A stretch of 64,000 nt of DNA from Acinetobacter sp. B51(2017) (GCF_003711395.1 NZ_PJRJ01000012.1:1-64000); one strand, 5' to 3'; positions 37,786-49,472 are shown, counted from the stretch's first letter. The notes: generated by a model not told the origin, from the letters alone. Made by a program: numbers and translations.

Positions 37786-39347
37786 TGGCACATGGTAAAC
37801 AACTTAATCGCTATCATTTAGGGCGTTGGTACGCGTCCTATCGCTTTCTTATTGCCTTTAGTTTGTTGTTGATTGCATCACTTGGTCACTATAGTGATGC
37901 TTTATCTACACCCTATGCCAGTTCGCATCTATTTATTTTATTTTTATATTTTTTACTTAGCGCTGCACAATGGTTGATGCTGCGCTATGCGCATATTGCT
38001 GCCAGTTATCAACTGTTAGCCTTATTTATTGTTGATATTGGTATTTTAACCAGCTTAAGTTTTGCCAGTGACGGTGCCAATCTACAAGTCAGTTTGATGT
38101 TTGTGATGATGATCTTTACTGCCTCGTTATTACTAGAACGCCCTAAAGCCTTAACTGTGACTTTGGTTGCCGTGATTTGCGTGGTTTATCAGCATCTAAT
38201 TGGTTCTTTATTTGATCTTAGCACCTCAATTAATAACATCAGTAATAGCGCTTTATTGGCGATTTTATTTTTCTGTGTCTATGCCTTAGGGCAGTTTTCT
38301 ATTCGGCGTTTTGAAGTTTTAGAAAATGTGAATTTAAGTCAGGCACAAGAATTACGGCGCTTGCAAGATATTAGTAGCTATATTCTCGATCAAATTGAAC
38401 ATGGTTATTTGGTCTTAGATGAAAATTATCATGTTGTGCTGACGACCCCTGCAGCTTGTAATTTTTTAGGGATTTCTCCGATTCATGCTTATGAAAAGCA
38501 GCCCCTGTATAGCGTTCAACCCGACTTATTTGATTTTCTGCATTTAGAGCAGTTAGTTGAAGGCGAAAAGTTTCAATTTGAAGCCAAACAAAGCTTATAT
38601 CAGTTGCAAATTCGCATTCAAAAGCTGCGGATTCCATATCAAACTTTAACTTTATTGGTACTTGAAGATGCCCGAATTATTAATCAGCGGGTACAACAAC
38701 TCAAACTTGCAGCATTGGGGCAATTATCAGCGAGTATTGCCCATGAAATTCGCAATCCTTTAGCTGCGATTGTACAGGCCAACGAATTAAGTCGTGAAAG
38801 TGATGCCACACAGCAAGCCATGCTGAGTCAATTAATCAGTAAACAAGCCACACGCATCAATCGAATTATTGAAGATACCTTAAATATGGTGCGTAATCGC
38901 GATACTAGCAGCACATTTATTGATTTGGAAAGTTTTATCCCTGCTTGCTTAAATGAAAACTTCGCCAACTCCATCACAAAAATGAATTACAAAATTGAGA
39001 ATAATGTCACAATTTCATTTAATGAAGATCAATTACGTCAAGTTTTAATCAACCTAGTGCGTAATGCCTTACATCATAATCAATCAAGCGACAATAACAT
39101 TGAATTAGAGGTCTATACTCAGCATAATCACGTACGGATTGAAGTTCGTGACTTTGGTTCAGGCGTAGCAAGCAGCGATATTGCCTCCCTATTTCAGCCA
39201 TTTTTTAGTACAGAAATTAATGGTACTGGTCTAGGCTTATATCTATCCCATAGTTTTTGTGAAGCCAATCAAGCCAAACTGCACTATGTAGAACAACAAC
39301 AAGGGGCATGCTTTCGTATTGAATGCTTACGCGTCCATCATGCTTAA
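37785..39347 (+). CDS. pilS: Sensor histidine kinase PilS
   Basis: PilS senses pilin in the membrane and controls PilR. The 520-residue protein has six N-terminal membrane helices (about 18-172), a PAS domain (about 195-300), the HisKA domain with His320 in SASIAHEIRNPLA, and an ATPase domain with NALHHN and GTGLGLYLSHSF. The TAATG overlap with gacA shows coupling; pilR follows after 18 bases. Confidence 0.94.
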   Translation: MAHGKQLNRYHLGRWYASYRFLIAFSLLLIASLGHYSDALSTPYASSHLFILFLYFLLSAAQWLMLRYAHIAASYQLLALFIVDIGILTSLSFASDGANLQVSLMFVMMIFTASLLLERPKALTVTLVAVICVVYQHLIGSLFDLSTSINNISNSALLAILFFCVYALGQFSIRRFEVLENVNLSQAQELRRLQDISSYILDQIEHGYLVLDENYHVVLTTPAACNFLGISPIHAYEKQPLYSVQPDLFDFLHLEQLVEGEKFQFEAKQSLYQLQIRIQKLRIPYQTLTLLVLEDARIINQRVQQLKLAALGQLSASIAHEIRNPLAAIVQANELSRESDATQQAMLSQLISKQATRINRIIEDTLNMVRNRDTSSTFIDLESFIPACLNENFANSITKMNYKIENNVTISFNEDQLRQVLINLVRNALHHNQSSDNNIELEVYTQHNHVRIEVRDFGSGVASSDIASLFQPFFSTEINGTGLGLYLSHSFCEANQAKLHYVEQQQGACFRIECLRVHHA

Positions 39348-39365
39348 TTCAATTGGGGTGTCACA

Positions 39366-40784
39366 GTGGATGTAAAACCACTTATTTTATTTGTTGATGA
39401 TGAAGAAGACCTGTGTATGTTGATGCAAATGAGCTTAAGTCGTATGGGAATCGACTGCCATATTGCACATGGGGTTTACCAAGCACGTAAATTGTTACAA
39501 CAGCAGCAATACGATGCCTGCTTAACCGATTTAAATATGCTTGATGGGTCAGGCTTAGAATTAGTGGCGCATATTGCAGCGCATTATCCACAGCTGCCTG
39601 TGGCGGTATTAAGCGCCTACGGCAATATGGATATTGCCATTGCTGCGCTCAAAGCAGGTGCTTTTGATTTCGTCAGTAAACCTGTGAATCAAGTGCAGTT
39701 ACAACAATTACTCACCCAAGCGCTGAATCAACCGATTCAAGCTGCGGATTTACCTAAACAACAATTGATTGAAGAACAAATGTTGATTGGTCACTCCTCT
39801 GCAATTCAGCATTTACGCCAAACCATTCAAAAGATTGCTCGTTCACAAGCTCCTGTTTTTATTCACGGTGAATCAGGTACAGGTAAAGAAGTCGTTGCGA
39901 ATTTGGTACATAAGCTCAGTAATCGTCACCAAGGGCCATTTGTAGCGATTAACTGTGGTGCTATTCCAACTGAACTGATGGAAAGTGAACTGTTTGGGCA
40001 TAAAAAAGGTAGTTTTACTGGTGCCAATCAAGACAAACAAGGTTTGTTACAAGCGGCAGATGGTGGCAGTCTATTTTTAGATGAATTGGCCGAATTACCA
40101 TTGGCCATGCAAGTTAAGTTACTACGTGCTGTGCAAGAGAAAAAGATTCGTCCGATTGGTGGCGAACAAGAAATTGCCGTTGATTTTAGGATTATTAGCG
40201 CCACGCATCAAAATCTAGAACAGCTAGTACAACAAGGAAAATTTAGACAAGATCTATTTTTCCGGATTCATGTCATGGATTTGTATTTGCCGCCCTTACG
40301 TGAGCGTGGCGAGGATATTTTATTATTAGCGCAGCATTTTATTGAAAAAATTAGCCAAGAATGGCAAATCTCAGCTAAGGTTCTCACCCCAGCAGCACGA
40401 GATTTTCTATTACAACAACACTTCCCAGGTAATGTACGCGAATTGCGCAACATCATGGAACGCGCTCTCACTTTATGTGACAGTGATCAGATTGATATTG
40501 AGCATTTACAAGGCTCTAATGCACGTAATCTCAGTATTTTACTGGCAAAACCTGTAAGTCCTATCCAAGATGTACCTGTAAATTTACACAATAACATTGC
40601 TAAACAAAGCTTGCCGCAAGAAGGTTTGGAGCAACATTTAGAAAATATTGAAAAACAAATCTTACTTGATGCGCTTAACTTAACCCATTGGAACCGTACT
40701 TTAGCCGCCAAAAAGCTTGGCATGTCGTTCCGCTCATTGCGTTACCGCTTAAAGAAATTTGGTTTAGATACCGAAGATGAATAA
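39366..40784 (+). CDS. pilR: Sigma-54-dependent response regulator PilR
   Basis: PilR activates pilA from a sigma-54 promoter. The 472-residue protein has a receiver with Asp55 in CLTDLNML, a AAA+ domain with Walker A GESGTGKE, the sigma-54 loop GSFTGA, Walker B GGSLFLDE, and a C-terminal Fis-type helix-turn-helix (NRTLAAKKLGMSFRSLRYRLKK). The start is GTG. It converges on ctpA with three bases between the stops and no terminator. Confidence 0.95.
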   Translation: MDVKPLILFVDDEEDLCMLMQMSLSRMGIDCHIAHGVYQARKLLQQQQYDACLTDLNMLDGSGLELVAHIAAHYPQLPVAVLSAYGNMDIAIAALKAGAFDFVSKPVNQVQLQQLLTQALNQPIQAADLPKQQLIEEQMLIGHSSAIQHLRQTIQKIARSQAPVFIHGESGTGKEVVANLVHKLSNRHQGPFVAINCGAIPTELMESELFGHKKGSFTGANQDKQGLLQAADGGSLFLDELAELPLAMQVKLLRAVQEKKIRPIGGEQEIAVDFRIISATHQNLEQLVQQGKFRQDLFFRIHVMDLYLPPLRERGEDILLLAQHFIEKISQEWQISAKVLTPAARDFLLQQHFPGNVRELRNIMERALTLCDSDQIDIEHLQGSNARNLSILLAKPVSPIQDVPVNLHNNIAKQSLPQEGLEQHLENIEKQILLDALNLTHWNRTLAAKKLGMSFRSLRYRLKKFGLDTEDE

Positions 40785-40787
40785 GCT

Positions 40788-41936
40788 CTAGCGTGTGGCT
40801 AACATTTCTCCCACACGTTCTAAATAATTTTGCTCACTCATGCCCAATTGCATGGCATAGCTTTGGTTGGGCTGAATCCCCAGCCCTTCAATCATTTGTC
40901 CATTTGGGGTGTAATAATGCGCGACCGTCATTTGCAAGGCTGCACCATTCGACAGTGGAAATAGTTTTTGTACCACACCCTTACCATAGCTCTTTTCACC
41001 AATGACCCAAGCGCGCTTATGCACTTTCATAGCGGCAGTAAACACTTCCGCTGCCGAAGCAGAACGAGCATTGATTAAAATACCTACTTTAAGGTCATTG
41101 AGTTCATTGCTCGGTAGCGCTTGAAATTGTTGTTCACCTTCGGAACGACTTTTGGTGACCACAATTAAACCTTGATTTAAAAATAGATCCGCAGTTTCGA
41201 CCGCAGCTGATAACAACCCCCCAGGGTTATTGCGCAGATCAATGAGTACCGCTTTAGGATGCTCTGCACTATATTGCTCAATAATGGCTTTGAGCTCATT
41301 GGCTGTATCTTGCTGAAATACCTTTAGCTTGACCAATAGCACTTTATTACTCAGCATTTGCGCCTGAATCGCGGTATCAATTTTTTTATTACGCACAATC
41401 TGCAACTGCTGGCTATTGGCTGCTAGCTGTAAGCTTAAGCTCGAGGCAATGCTACCTGTGAGTAAAGAATTGACTTGGTCATGATTCAAATTTTTGATTT
41501 CTTGACCATCAATTTTAAACACTGTCACGCCATTTCTTAAGCCTTGTTTGGCAGAATCAGCATTTGCTTGTAAGCCTGCAATCACCCATTGTTGATGTTG
41601 CTGATTGTATTCAAGTTCAAAATCTACCGTAGCGATTTCGCCTTCGGTATATTGAATCAGTTGTTTATAATCTTCTGGGCTTAAATAACGCGAATAACGA
41701 TCTAAACCCGAAACCATACCCTGAATCGCCAGTTGGAATAAGGCATTATCAGATTTATGATCTACGTAATTGTCTTTGACAATACCATAGATGTGTACAA
41801 ATTCTTGAATAGATTCAACGGGTACTTCTAAATAAGATTGCTCAAATTCGGGTGCTGCTGCACCCGAATTGACCGCGCCATGACCCAAACTAGCAAACAT
41901 CGCTAAACACAGCGCTCCATATTTCCAGTGGGTCAT
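40788..41936 (-). CDS. ctpA: C-terminal processing peptidase, S41 family
   Basis: The 382-residue protein has a signal peptide ending near GHGA (about 20), a PDZ domain (about 95-180) and the S41 protease core. The catalytic Ser is in NARSASAAEV and the Lys in KSYGKGVVQ; LIDLRNNPGG is conserved. Such periplasmic proteases trim C termini of envelope proteins. It lies 11 bases after gpmI, an adjacency common in gamma-proteobacteria. Confidence 0.92.
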   Translation of the reverse strand: MTHWKYGALCLAMFASLGHGAVNSGAAAPEFEQSYLEVPVESIQEFVHIYGIVKDNYVDHKSDNALFQLAIQGMVSGLDRYSRYLSPEDYKQLIQYTEGEIATVDFELEYNQQHQQWVIAGLQANADSAKQGLRNGVTVFKIDGQEIKNLNHDQVNSLLTGSIASSLSLQLAANSQQLQIVRNKKIDTAIQAQMLSNKVLLVKLKVFQQDTANELKAIIEQYSAEHPKAVLIDLRNNPGGLLSAAVETADLFLNQGLIVVTKSRSEGEQQFQALPSNELNDLKVGILINARSASAAEVFTAAMKVHKRAWVIGEKSYGKGVVQKLFPLSNGAALQMTVAHYYTPNGQMIEGLGIQPNQSYAMQLGMSEQNYLERVGEMLATR

Positions 41937-41947
41937 AGCGACTCCTT

Positions 41948-43492
41948 TTATTTTAAAGTAATCAAGTTACGGCCTTGCATTTCAGCAGGAATCGGTAATT
42001 GCATTAAGCTGAGTAGGGTCGGTGCAACATCAGCCAAAACACCACCCTCAGCAATCTCAGCTTGAGTTGGGCCCACATAGATAAACGGTACCAATTCAGT
42101 GGTATGTTGTGTATGTACCTGACCGCTTTGGTAATCTTGCATTTGCTCTACGTTACCATGATCGGCAGTAATCAGCATATGACCACCTTTGGCCATCACA
42201 GCATCATAAACACGGCCTAAGCAAGTATCGACTGCTTCAACTGCTTTTACCGCAGCATCAAATACACCAGTATGACCCACCATATCACCGTTAGCATAGT
42301 TTACTACCAGCAAGTCAAACTCGCCTGAGTTGATTGCCGCAACCAATTCATCCGTTACTTCAAATGCGCTCATTTCTGGCTTTAAGTCATATGTTGCAAC
42401 GGTTGGCGATGGGATTAAAATACGTTTCTCACCTGGGTATTCGTCTTCACGACCACCACTAAAGAAGAAGGTTACATGCGCGTATTTTTCAGTTTCGGCA
42501 ATACGTAACTGAGTTTTACCCAAACCCGATAAGTATTCACCAATTGAATTGACTAAATCTTCAGGCATGTAAGCCACAGGCGCATCAATGCTGGCTTGGT
42601 AGCGCGTTAACATTACAAACTTAGCTAAAGCAGGTACGACTTTACGTTCAAAGCCAGCAAAGTCTTTTTCTACAAAAGCCTTGGTGATTTCGCGTGCACG
42701 GTCGGCACGGAAGTTCATAAACACGACGCTGTCGTTGTCTTGAATCGCTGCAACATCGCCAATACGAGTAGCTTTGACAAATTCATCTGATTCTTCTGCA
42801 GCATAAGCTAATTCTAAGCCTTCAACCGCAGTTGCCGCAGTACGTGCCGCTTCACCTTCAGTCAATAAACGATAGGCTTGTTCTACGCGATCCCAACGGT
42901 TGTCACGGTCCATGGCAAAGTAACGACCAATCATAGTCGCAATACGACCTTGATTTGGGTACTTAGCAAATAAAGCATCTAGTTTTTGTAATGATGGTTC
43001 AGCACTACGTGGTGGGGTATCACGACCATCTAAAAAGGCATGTAGATACACTTTGGCACCGCGCTTAAGCGCAAGTTCCGCCATTGCGACGATATGGTCT
43101 TCGTGTGAATGCACACCACCTTCAGATAACAAACCTAAAAGATGAACCGCACCACCTGTGGCTTTAGCTTTTTCTACCGCGTCGACTAAAACTTCATGCT
43201 TAAAGAAATCACCAGTACGGATGTCTTTGGTAATACGGGTAAAGTCTTGATATAACACACGGCCAGCGCCAAGGTTCATATGGCCAACTTCTGAGTTACC
43301 CATTTGACCATCAGGTAAACCCACGTCCTCACCCGAACCTGAGATTAAACCATGCGGATGTTTTTGCTGCATTGCCGTTAAATTTGGGCGTGCAGCCGCT
43401 AAAAACGCATTATCTTCAATTGCTTCGCGGTGACCCACACCATCCATAATCACTAATACGTGCGGGATTTTGCCAGCAGTTGCATCCGTCAT
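41948..43492 (-). CDS. gpmI: 2,3-bisphosphoglycerate-independent phosphoglycerate mutase
   Basis: GpmI interconverts 3- and 2-phosphoglycerate using two Mn ions. The 514-residue alkaline-phosphatase-fold enzyme shows VLVIMDGVG with the first metal Asp, [14 protein letters not shown] with the catalytic Ser, DGRDTPPRS and the C-terminal [12 protein letters not shown] start at the ATG at 43492; an in-frame TTG lies two codons before. Confidence 0.97.
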   Translation of the reverse strand: MTDATAGKIPHVLVIMDGVGHREAIEDNAFLAAARPNLTAMQQKHPHGLISGSGEDVGLPDGQMGNSEVGHMNLGAGRVLYQDFTRITKDIRTGDFFKHEVLVDAVEKAKATGGAVHLLGLLSEGGVHSHEDHIVAMAELALKRGAKVYLHAFLDGRDTPPRSAEPSLQKLDALFAKYPNQGRIATMIGRYFAMDRDNRWDRVEQAYRLLTEGEAARTAATAVEGLELAYAAEESDEFVKATRIGDVAAIQDNDSVVFMNFRADRAREITKAFVEKDFAGFERKVVPALAKFVMLTRYQASIDAPVAYMPEDLVNSIGEYLSGLGKTQLRIAETEKYAHVTFFFSGGREDEYPGEKRILIPSPTVATYDLKPEMSAFEVTDELVAAINSGEFDLLVVNYANGDMVGHTGVFDAAVKAVEAVDTCLGRVYDAVMAKGGHMLITADHGNVEQMQDYQSGQVHTQHTTELVPFIYVGPTQAEIAEGGVLADVAPTLLSLMQLPIPAEMQGRNLITLK

Positions 43493-43556
43493 AACCAATA
43501 CTCTTGTGTCTACAAATTAAGCTCTATCTTACCCAATTTTTGGGTCAGACTCTATG

Positions 43557-43585
43557 TTTGGCTCATGGAGAAAACCTGAGCCAAA
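43557..43585. other. Hairpin between lptG and gpmI
   Basis: TTTGGCTCA (43557-43565) pairs with TGAGCCAAA (43577-43585) over nine bases. It lies 19 bases past the lptG stop. There is no T-run on the minus strand, so terminator function is doubtful; it could equally mark an mRNA end. Confidence 0.4.
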
Positions 43586-43603
43586 GATTGTTTTCTTCAA
43601 TAT

Positions 43604-44674
43604 TTAGCGGGCGCGATGTAATAAATAACCACCCACCACAAACATGAAAATAATCGGAATAAATACAAACCATGCAGGCGATGGCGAATAGACCAAACTT
43701 GCATAGCCCAAGAAATCTTGTAAATAGAAGAAGGTTAAGCCCACAAATAAAGCAATCACTAAACGGAAGCCCATGGATTGTTGACGCAGCGGGCCAAAGA
43801 TAAACGAGCAAGCAATCACCACCAACGCAATTAAGGCAAATGGTGCACCCAATTTTTGCCAAAAGGCCAATTGATAGGTCTTCGGCACTTGGCTATATTC
43901 ATGCATATAGCCCATAAAACTCACCAACTGACTTGGCGATAAATCTTCTGGGTCAATGGTGACCATATGTACGTACTTAGGTTGTAAAGCCAAGGCTAAA
44001 TCTGTGTTGGCTGCTTTATTTAAACTGGCATTGCCTGCTGCTAATACATTCATTTCTTGGGTGTTTTGTAAGCGCCATTGCCCATCTTGAACAAACTGAC
44101 CTTGCTCGGCCATTAAAGTGCCACGCAGACGATAATCATTATCAAAGTCAGTTACTTGCACATTGCGTAATTCGCCTTGCGAATTGGCATAGTCAATATA
44201 AATAAAACGCTGCCCTTCACGGCTCCAATAGCCTTTGACTTCACCCAGCTCTGCAACAGCACGATGACTTTTGACGCTTTTGGCTTGCTCCGAGCTATAT
44301 GGAATCACCCATTCACTTAAGGCAAAAGATAACACCACCAACAATAAGGCCGAGCGAATCACCCACCCTACAATGCGCCACAAACTTACTCCTGCGGCAC
44401 GCATGACAATTAATTCACTATTTGATGCAAGTGTGCCTAAACCGAGTACCGCACCAATTAATGCAGAGATGGGTAGAATTTCATATAAGGCACTTGGCGC
44501 GCCCCATAGCACATAGATTAAGGCATCTAATGCACCATAGCCGTCTTTGAGCTCACCCAGTTCACCTAAATAGGTAAACAGGATTTGCAGACCTGATAAT
44601 ACGGCTGTAGCCCCTAACATCGCTAAAGCTGTCGTTTGGGTCACATGTTTGGCAACAATACGACGTGCAAGCAT
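43604..44674 (-). CDS. lptG: LPS/LOS export permease LptG
   Basis: LptG with LptF and the LptB ATPase extracts lipopolysaccharide (here probably lipooligosaccharide) from the inner membrane. The 356-residue protein has the six-helix YjgP/YjgQ layout: three N-terminal helices, a periplasmic beta-jellyroll (about 120-260) and three C-terminal helices. It follows lptF by ten bases. Confidence 0.94.
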   Translation of the reverse strand: MLARRIVAKHVTQTTALAMLGATAVLSGLQILFTYLGELGELKDGYGALDALIYVLWGAPSALYEILPISALIGAVLGLGTLASNSELIVMRAAGVSLWRIVGWVIRSALLLVVLSFALSEWVIPYSSEQAKSVKSHRAVAELGEVKGYWSREGQRFIYIDYANSQGELRNVQVTDFDNDYRLRGTLMAEQGQFVQDGQWRLQNTQEMNVLAAGNASLNKAANTDLALALQPKYVHMVTIDPEDLSPSQLVSFMGYMHEYSQVPKTYQLAFWQKLGAPFALIALVVIACSFIFGPLRQQSMGFRLVIALFVGLTFFYLQDFLGYASLVYSPSPAWFVFIPIIFMFVVGGYLLHRAR

Positions 44675-44684
44675 TTTTATGACC

Positions 44685-45776
44685 TCACTTAGCTAACTTT
44701 TTACGAATTTTAGGTGCAAGGCTTTGCTTACGTGAAAACAGCATACCGGCTGCGCCATAGACAAACAGCACCAATGGATAAGCCCACATGCCCATTTCTT
44801 GTTTACTCATTCGAGTTTTCACTGCCATTAAGGCCACAATTAAACTGGCAAAAATAAGCAATGCCGGAAACAGCTTTAAGTAACGTCCTTGACGTGGACT
44901 GACTTCAGAGAGCGCAGTTGCCAAAATCAAAGCAATCACAATGGCAAAGGGCACAAAGATCCGCCAACCGAGCTCACTGGCGACGACAGGATCTTGGCGA
45001 TTTTTCCAAAGTTCTGTGGTGGTTAACGCTTCCACTTCGGTGCTTTCAAATTTGGCTTCTTTGTCACTTTCTAAACGTAAACGATAATTTTCAAATTCGG
45101 CTTGGCTATATTTAGCTGTACCCGGATAAATCTCATAACGACGACCAGCCGTTAAATCCACTACGTTGGCATTATCATTTTCAATTTCAACACGGGTGGC
45201 TTCTTTAGCCAAAATCATCACATCAGGTTTGCCCTCTTTGGTGGCACGCTGATAGAAGAAAATGTCTTTTAAATTTTTACGATCTTCAGATAAATCACCG
45301 GCATAAATGGTGTATTGCCCCGATGAGATAAATTCTTTAGGACGAACTAAGTCAAAGCCAGTACGTACCGCTTGCGTGCTGGTCAGTTGTTCAAACTGAC
45401 GAATACCCCACGGCGCCATCCATAACATTAAGGCGGCTTGTACCGCTAAAAAACCGACCGTCATTGGAATCAGTAAGCGTGATAAACGGTTACGACTCAT
45501 GCCGCTGCCATTCAGTACCGCCATTTCATGGTCGACATATAAACGCCCAAACACCAACATCAAGCCAATAAAGAAGCCCAGTGGAAGAATTAAGGTTAAA
45601 AACTCAGGTAAACGATAGCCGATAATGCTAAACAAAATACTGGCATCCAAACGCCCTTGCGCTGCCACACCAAAGTATTTGATCAGTCGACCGCCCATCA
45701 TAATTAAGGTCAGTAAAGCAATCACCACCAAGGAGGTCGACACGACTTGCTTGACCAGATAACGCCGAATAATCAA
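44685..45776 (-). CDS. lptF: LPS/LOS export permease LptF
   Basis: The partner of LptG; 363 residues with the same helix-jellyroll-helix architecture. The family element LTLILPLGFFIGLMLVFGR lies in the second helix region. The first codon is TTG, with GGAAG seven bases upstream; no ATG is available before the first membrane helix, so the TTG start is well supported and may lower translation. Confidence 0.94.
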   Translation of the reverse strand: MIIRRYLVKQVVSTSLVVIALLTLIMMGGRLIKYFGVAAQGRLDASILFSIIGYRLPEFLTLILPLGFFIGLMLVFGRLYVDHEMAVLNGSGMSRNRLSRLLIPMTVGFLAVQAALMLWMAPWGIRQFEQLTSTQAVRTGFDLVRPKEFISSGQYTIYAGDLSEDRKNLKDIFFYQRATKEGKPDVMILAKEATRVEIENDNANVVDLTAGRRYEIYPGTAKYSQAEFENYRLRLESDKEAKFESTEVEALTTTELWKNRQDPVVASELGWRIFVPFAIVIALILATALSEVSPRQGRYLKLFPALLIFASLIVALMAVKTRMSKQEMGMWAYPLVLFVYGAAGMLFSRKQSLAPKIRKKLAK

Positions 45777-45915
45777 ATTAATTCTTCCAAAAAATGCCCG
45801 AATAAACTCGCATTAGTTTACCCGAATGTTGAAAATATAAAACCTGCTTGTTGAAACTCTACACATCCACGAGTTTCAGTGGTTTAATGGATCATAAAAC
45901 TTTAAAAAGGCCTGA

Positions 45916-47770
<1,855 letters not shown>

Positions 47771-47785
47771 AGCTTAAGGAGATCC

Positions 47786-48463
47786 GTGGTGACATTAAAT
47801 GTCGGTCAAGATTTTAAACAGCGTTGGTTAGCCACGCCATTGGCTGTGCGTCAGGTGTATTTAGACGACCTCGCCCGGATTTGTGATTTATTACAACCTG
47901 AGATGGACAGTCATAAATGGCTTGAGCAAGATCAACGTGCCATTGTTGAATCCGAATCACGGATTAAACAAGGCTATTTAGACTATCAAGCTGAATTATT
48001 GGCAGCCAAACGCTTACGTGAACGCTTAGCCTTAGAAGCTAAACTTGCGGCTAAACGTGCCGAAGAAGCGGCAAAAATTGCAGCATTTGAAGCCGAACAG
48101 CAACGTAAACAACAAGCGCAAAATCAGTTACTCGCTGTGCTGCGTCAGCAACAAGCACAGGCGTTAACTACTTATATTGCGCGCTATCAAAAAAATCCTG
48201 AACAGAATTATCCGCATTTTAATAAAGCCTTTAAAGTGCCAGATACCAGCATGTTGTCTGAACTTGAAAGTGTGCGTTTACGTTTAGAGCTTGAAGCAGA
48301 AAGTGTGATTGAAGCCAAAGTCGCTGAACTACGCCGTATGTTACAAGCTGCCGCCAAAGAAGAAATCGCTCTAGCTTTAAAAAATAGCGCCTTTAGTGAT
48401 GCAAAAAATGCACCTGAAACTCAGCAGGATCAGCCTGAACAACAACCTGACGCTTCAAAATAG
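47786..48463 (+). CDS. Coiled-coil protein of unknown function downstream of holC
   Basis: The 225-residue protein has a short globular N terminus (about 1-65), an Ala/Glu/Lys/Arg-rich coiled coil (about 66-125), a central segment with YQKNPEQNYPHFNKAF, a second helical stretch (about 158-205) and a Gln/Pro/Asp-rich tail. No signal peptide or membrane helix is visible, so it should be cytoplasmic. It starts with GTG (two in tandem) after AAGGAG, 16 bases past holC, and is likely co-transcribed with pepA-holC. I do not recognise the family. Confidence 0.8.
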   Translation: MVTLNVGQDFKQRWLATPLAVRQVYLDDLARICDLLQPEMDSHKWLEQDQRAIVESESRIKQGYLDYQAELLAAKRLRERLALEAKLAAKRAEEAAKIAAFEAEQQRKQQAQNQLLAVLRQQQAQALTTYIARYQKNPEQNYPHFNKAFKVPDTSMLSELESVRLRLELEAESVIEAKVAELRRMLQAAAKEEIALALKNSAFSDAKNAPETQQDQPEQQPDASK

Positions 48464-48482
48464 GCTGATGAAACTGCTGCTT

Positions 48483-48533
48483 TTGTCATCAAACTGACAT
48501 ACTTTTGTCACAAGATAGTCCATAGCGTATAAC
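48483..48533 (+). promoter_or_regulatory. PhoB box array and -10 before the 72-residue orphan gene
   Basis: Half-sites recur every 11 bases: TTGTCAT (48483-48489), CTGACAT (48494-48500), TTGTCAC (48505-48511) and a weaker TAGTCCA (48516-48522). This is the spacing of Pho boxes (7-bp repeats, 4-bp spacers). A -10-like TATAAC follows at 48528-48533. The distance from the last strong half-site to this -10 is longer than the usual ten bases, so the exact -10 is uncertain. Confidence 0.65.
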
Positions 48534-48554
48534 AATGACGTGATGGGGGTCACA

Positions 48555-48773
48555 ATGAATATTTTGAATCAGGTTTCAGCAAAAATTGCTGCCTTAGACA
48601 GCGGCGAACAATGGATACTGACGCCTCAAAATTTATGGATGAGCCGCGCGGATTTTCAATCTTTATCGGTGTATTTGTCACAGTATGCCAATCAAGGTAA
48701 TTATTCTATCAACTGTGCTAAACAAAGCTCTGCATGGCTTGGACATACATCCTTAACTGTGATTAAGCACTAA
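48555..48773 (+). CDS. Orphan 72-residue protein, probably phosphate-starvation induced
   Basis: The reading begins MNILNQVSAKIAALD with GGGGG five bases before the ATG; earlier in-frame GTG and ATG codons overlap the ribosome site. It contains WILTPQNLWMSRADFQSLSVYL and a single Cys, no signal peptide and no membrane helix, so it is predicted cytoplasmic. The N-terminal helix plus Trp/Tyr-rich middle suggest a small folded domain. A terminator follows the stop. I do not recognise it. The Pho-box array in front is the only functional hint. Confidence 0.7.
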   Translation: MNILNQVSAKIAALDSGEQWILTPQNLWMSRADFQSLSVYLSQYANQGNYSINCAKQSSAWLGHTSLTVIKH

Positions 48774-48776
48774 AAT

Positions 48777-48803
48777 CAAAAGCCCATTTCAATGGGCTTT
48801 TTT
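48777..48803. terminator. Bidirectional terminator
   Basis: AAAAGCCCATT and AATGGGCTTTT form an 11-bp stem with a two-base gap, followed by Ts on the plus strand and by AAAA/TTTT symmetry on the minus. It lies between the 72-residue gene and the converging DedA gene. Confidence 0.85.
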
Positions 48804-49352
48804 TTATATGATCAAATCTTTAAAGAAGCCAATAATATTGCCAAGTCCATAGCCAATTGAGAGTAATACTCCAATCCATAAAGCACTGCCTAAAATGTTA
48901 TACAACATAAAACTGGCAAAGTTCATACGCGCTGAACCTGCGGCAAACGGCGCAAAAGATCGGACAAAAGGTACAAAACGGGCAATTAAAATGGTTAATG
49001 CACCATGCTTACAAAAATAAGCATTGGTCTTTTGCATATATTCAGGTTTAAAAAAGCGCGAATGCTGATTAAAGTATTTTAAGCCTAGAACTTGCCCCGT
49101 ATAGTAGTTAATGACATAGCCCAAAGCGGCAGCAATAAACAGTAAAATACCCATATATTGCAAATGCACATCACTACTGGTCGAGCATAATGCGCCCACT
49201 GCAATCAGCAAACTATCACCCGGTAAAAAGAACATAAATACCGAGCCAGTTTCTGCCAAAATCACCGCAAACAAAATGGCATAAATCCACACCCCATATT
49301 GCTCCAGCAACATCGGTAGCCACTGTTCTAAGTGCAGTAAAACATCCATCAT
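48804..49352 (-). CDS. DedA-family membrane protein
   Basis: The 182-residue protein has about five membrane segments and the DedA/SNARE-associated (VTT) motifs: ETGSVFMFFLPGDSLL, ARFVPFVRSFAPFAAGSARM and a closing GYGLG. DedA proteins act in lipid-carrier or phospholipid flipping across the inner membrane. I start at the tandem ATGs near 49352; a TTG 11 codons upstream is less likely. Single gene. Confidence 0.9.
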   Translation of the reverse strand: MMDVLLHLEQWLPMLLEQYGVWIYAILFAVILAETGSVFMFFLPGDSLLIAVGALCSTSSDVHLQYMGILLFIAAALGYVINYYTGQVLGLKYFNQHSRFFKPEYMQKTNAYFCKHGALTILIARFVPFVRSFAPFAAGSARMNFASFMLYNILGSALWIGVLLSIGYGLGNIIGFFKDLII

Positions 49353-49422
49353 GGCTGTAATTCCATAGTGTGTATTCTCCTGCAAGTGTTTGCTATTTCA
49401 GTAAAAAATATGGTTGTACCAT

Positions 49423-49454
49423 AAAAAAACAGTCTAATTTTTCAACTAGACTGT
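49423..49454 (-). terminator. Terminator of the rib operon
   Basis: ACAGTCTA (49429-49436) pairs with TAGACTGT (49447-49454), and on the minus strand seven Ts follow. It lies 19 bases past the ribE stop. Confidence 0.85.
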
Positions 49455-49472
49455 CTATAGGAACTGATAGTT

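Noticed and set aside
43563..43862. A 99-codon open frame on the minus strand at the end of lptG
   Set aside because: It is the lptG reading in another frame and has no start signal.
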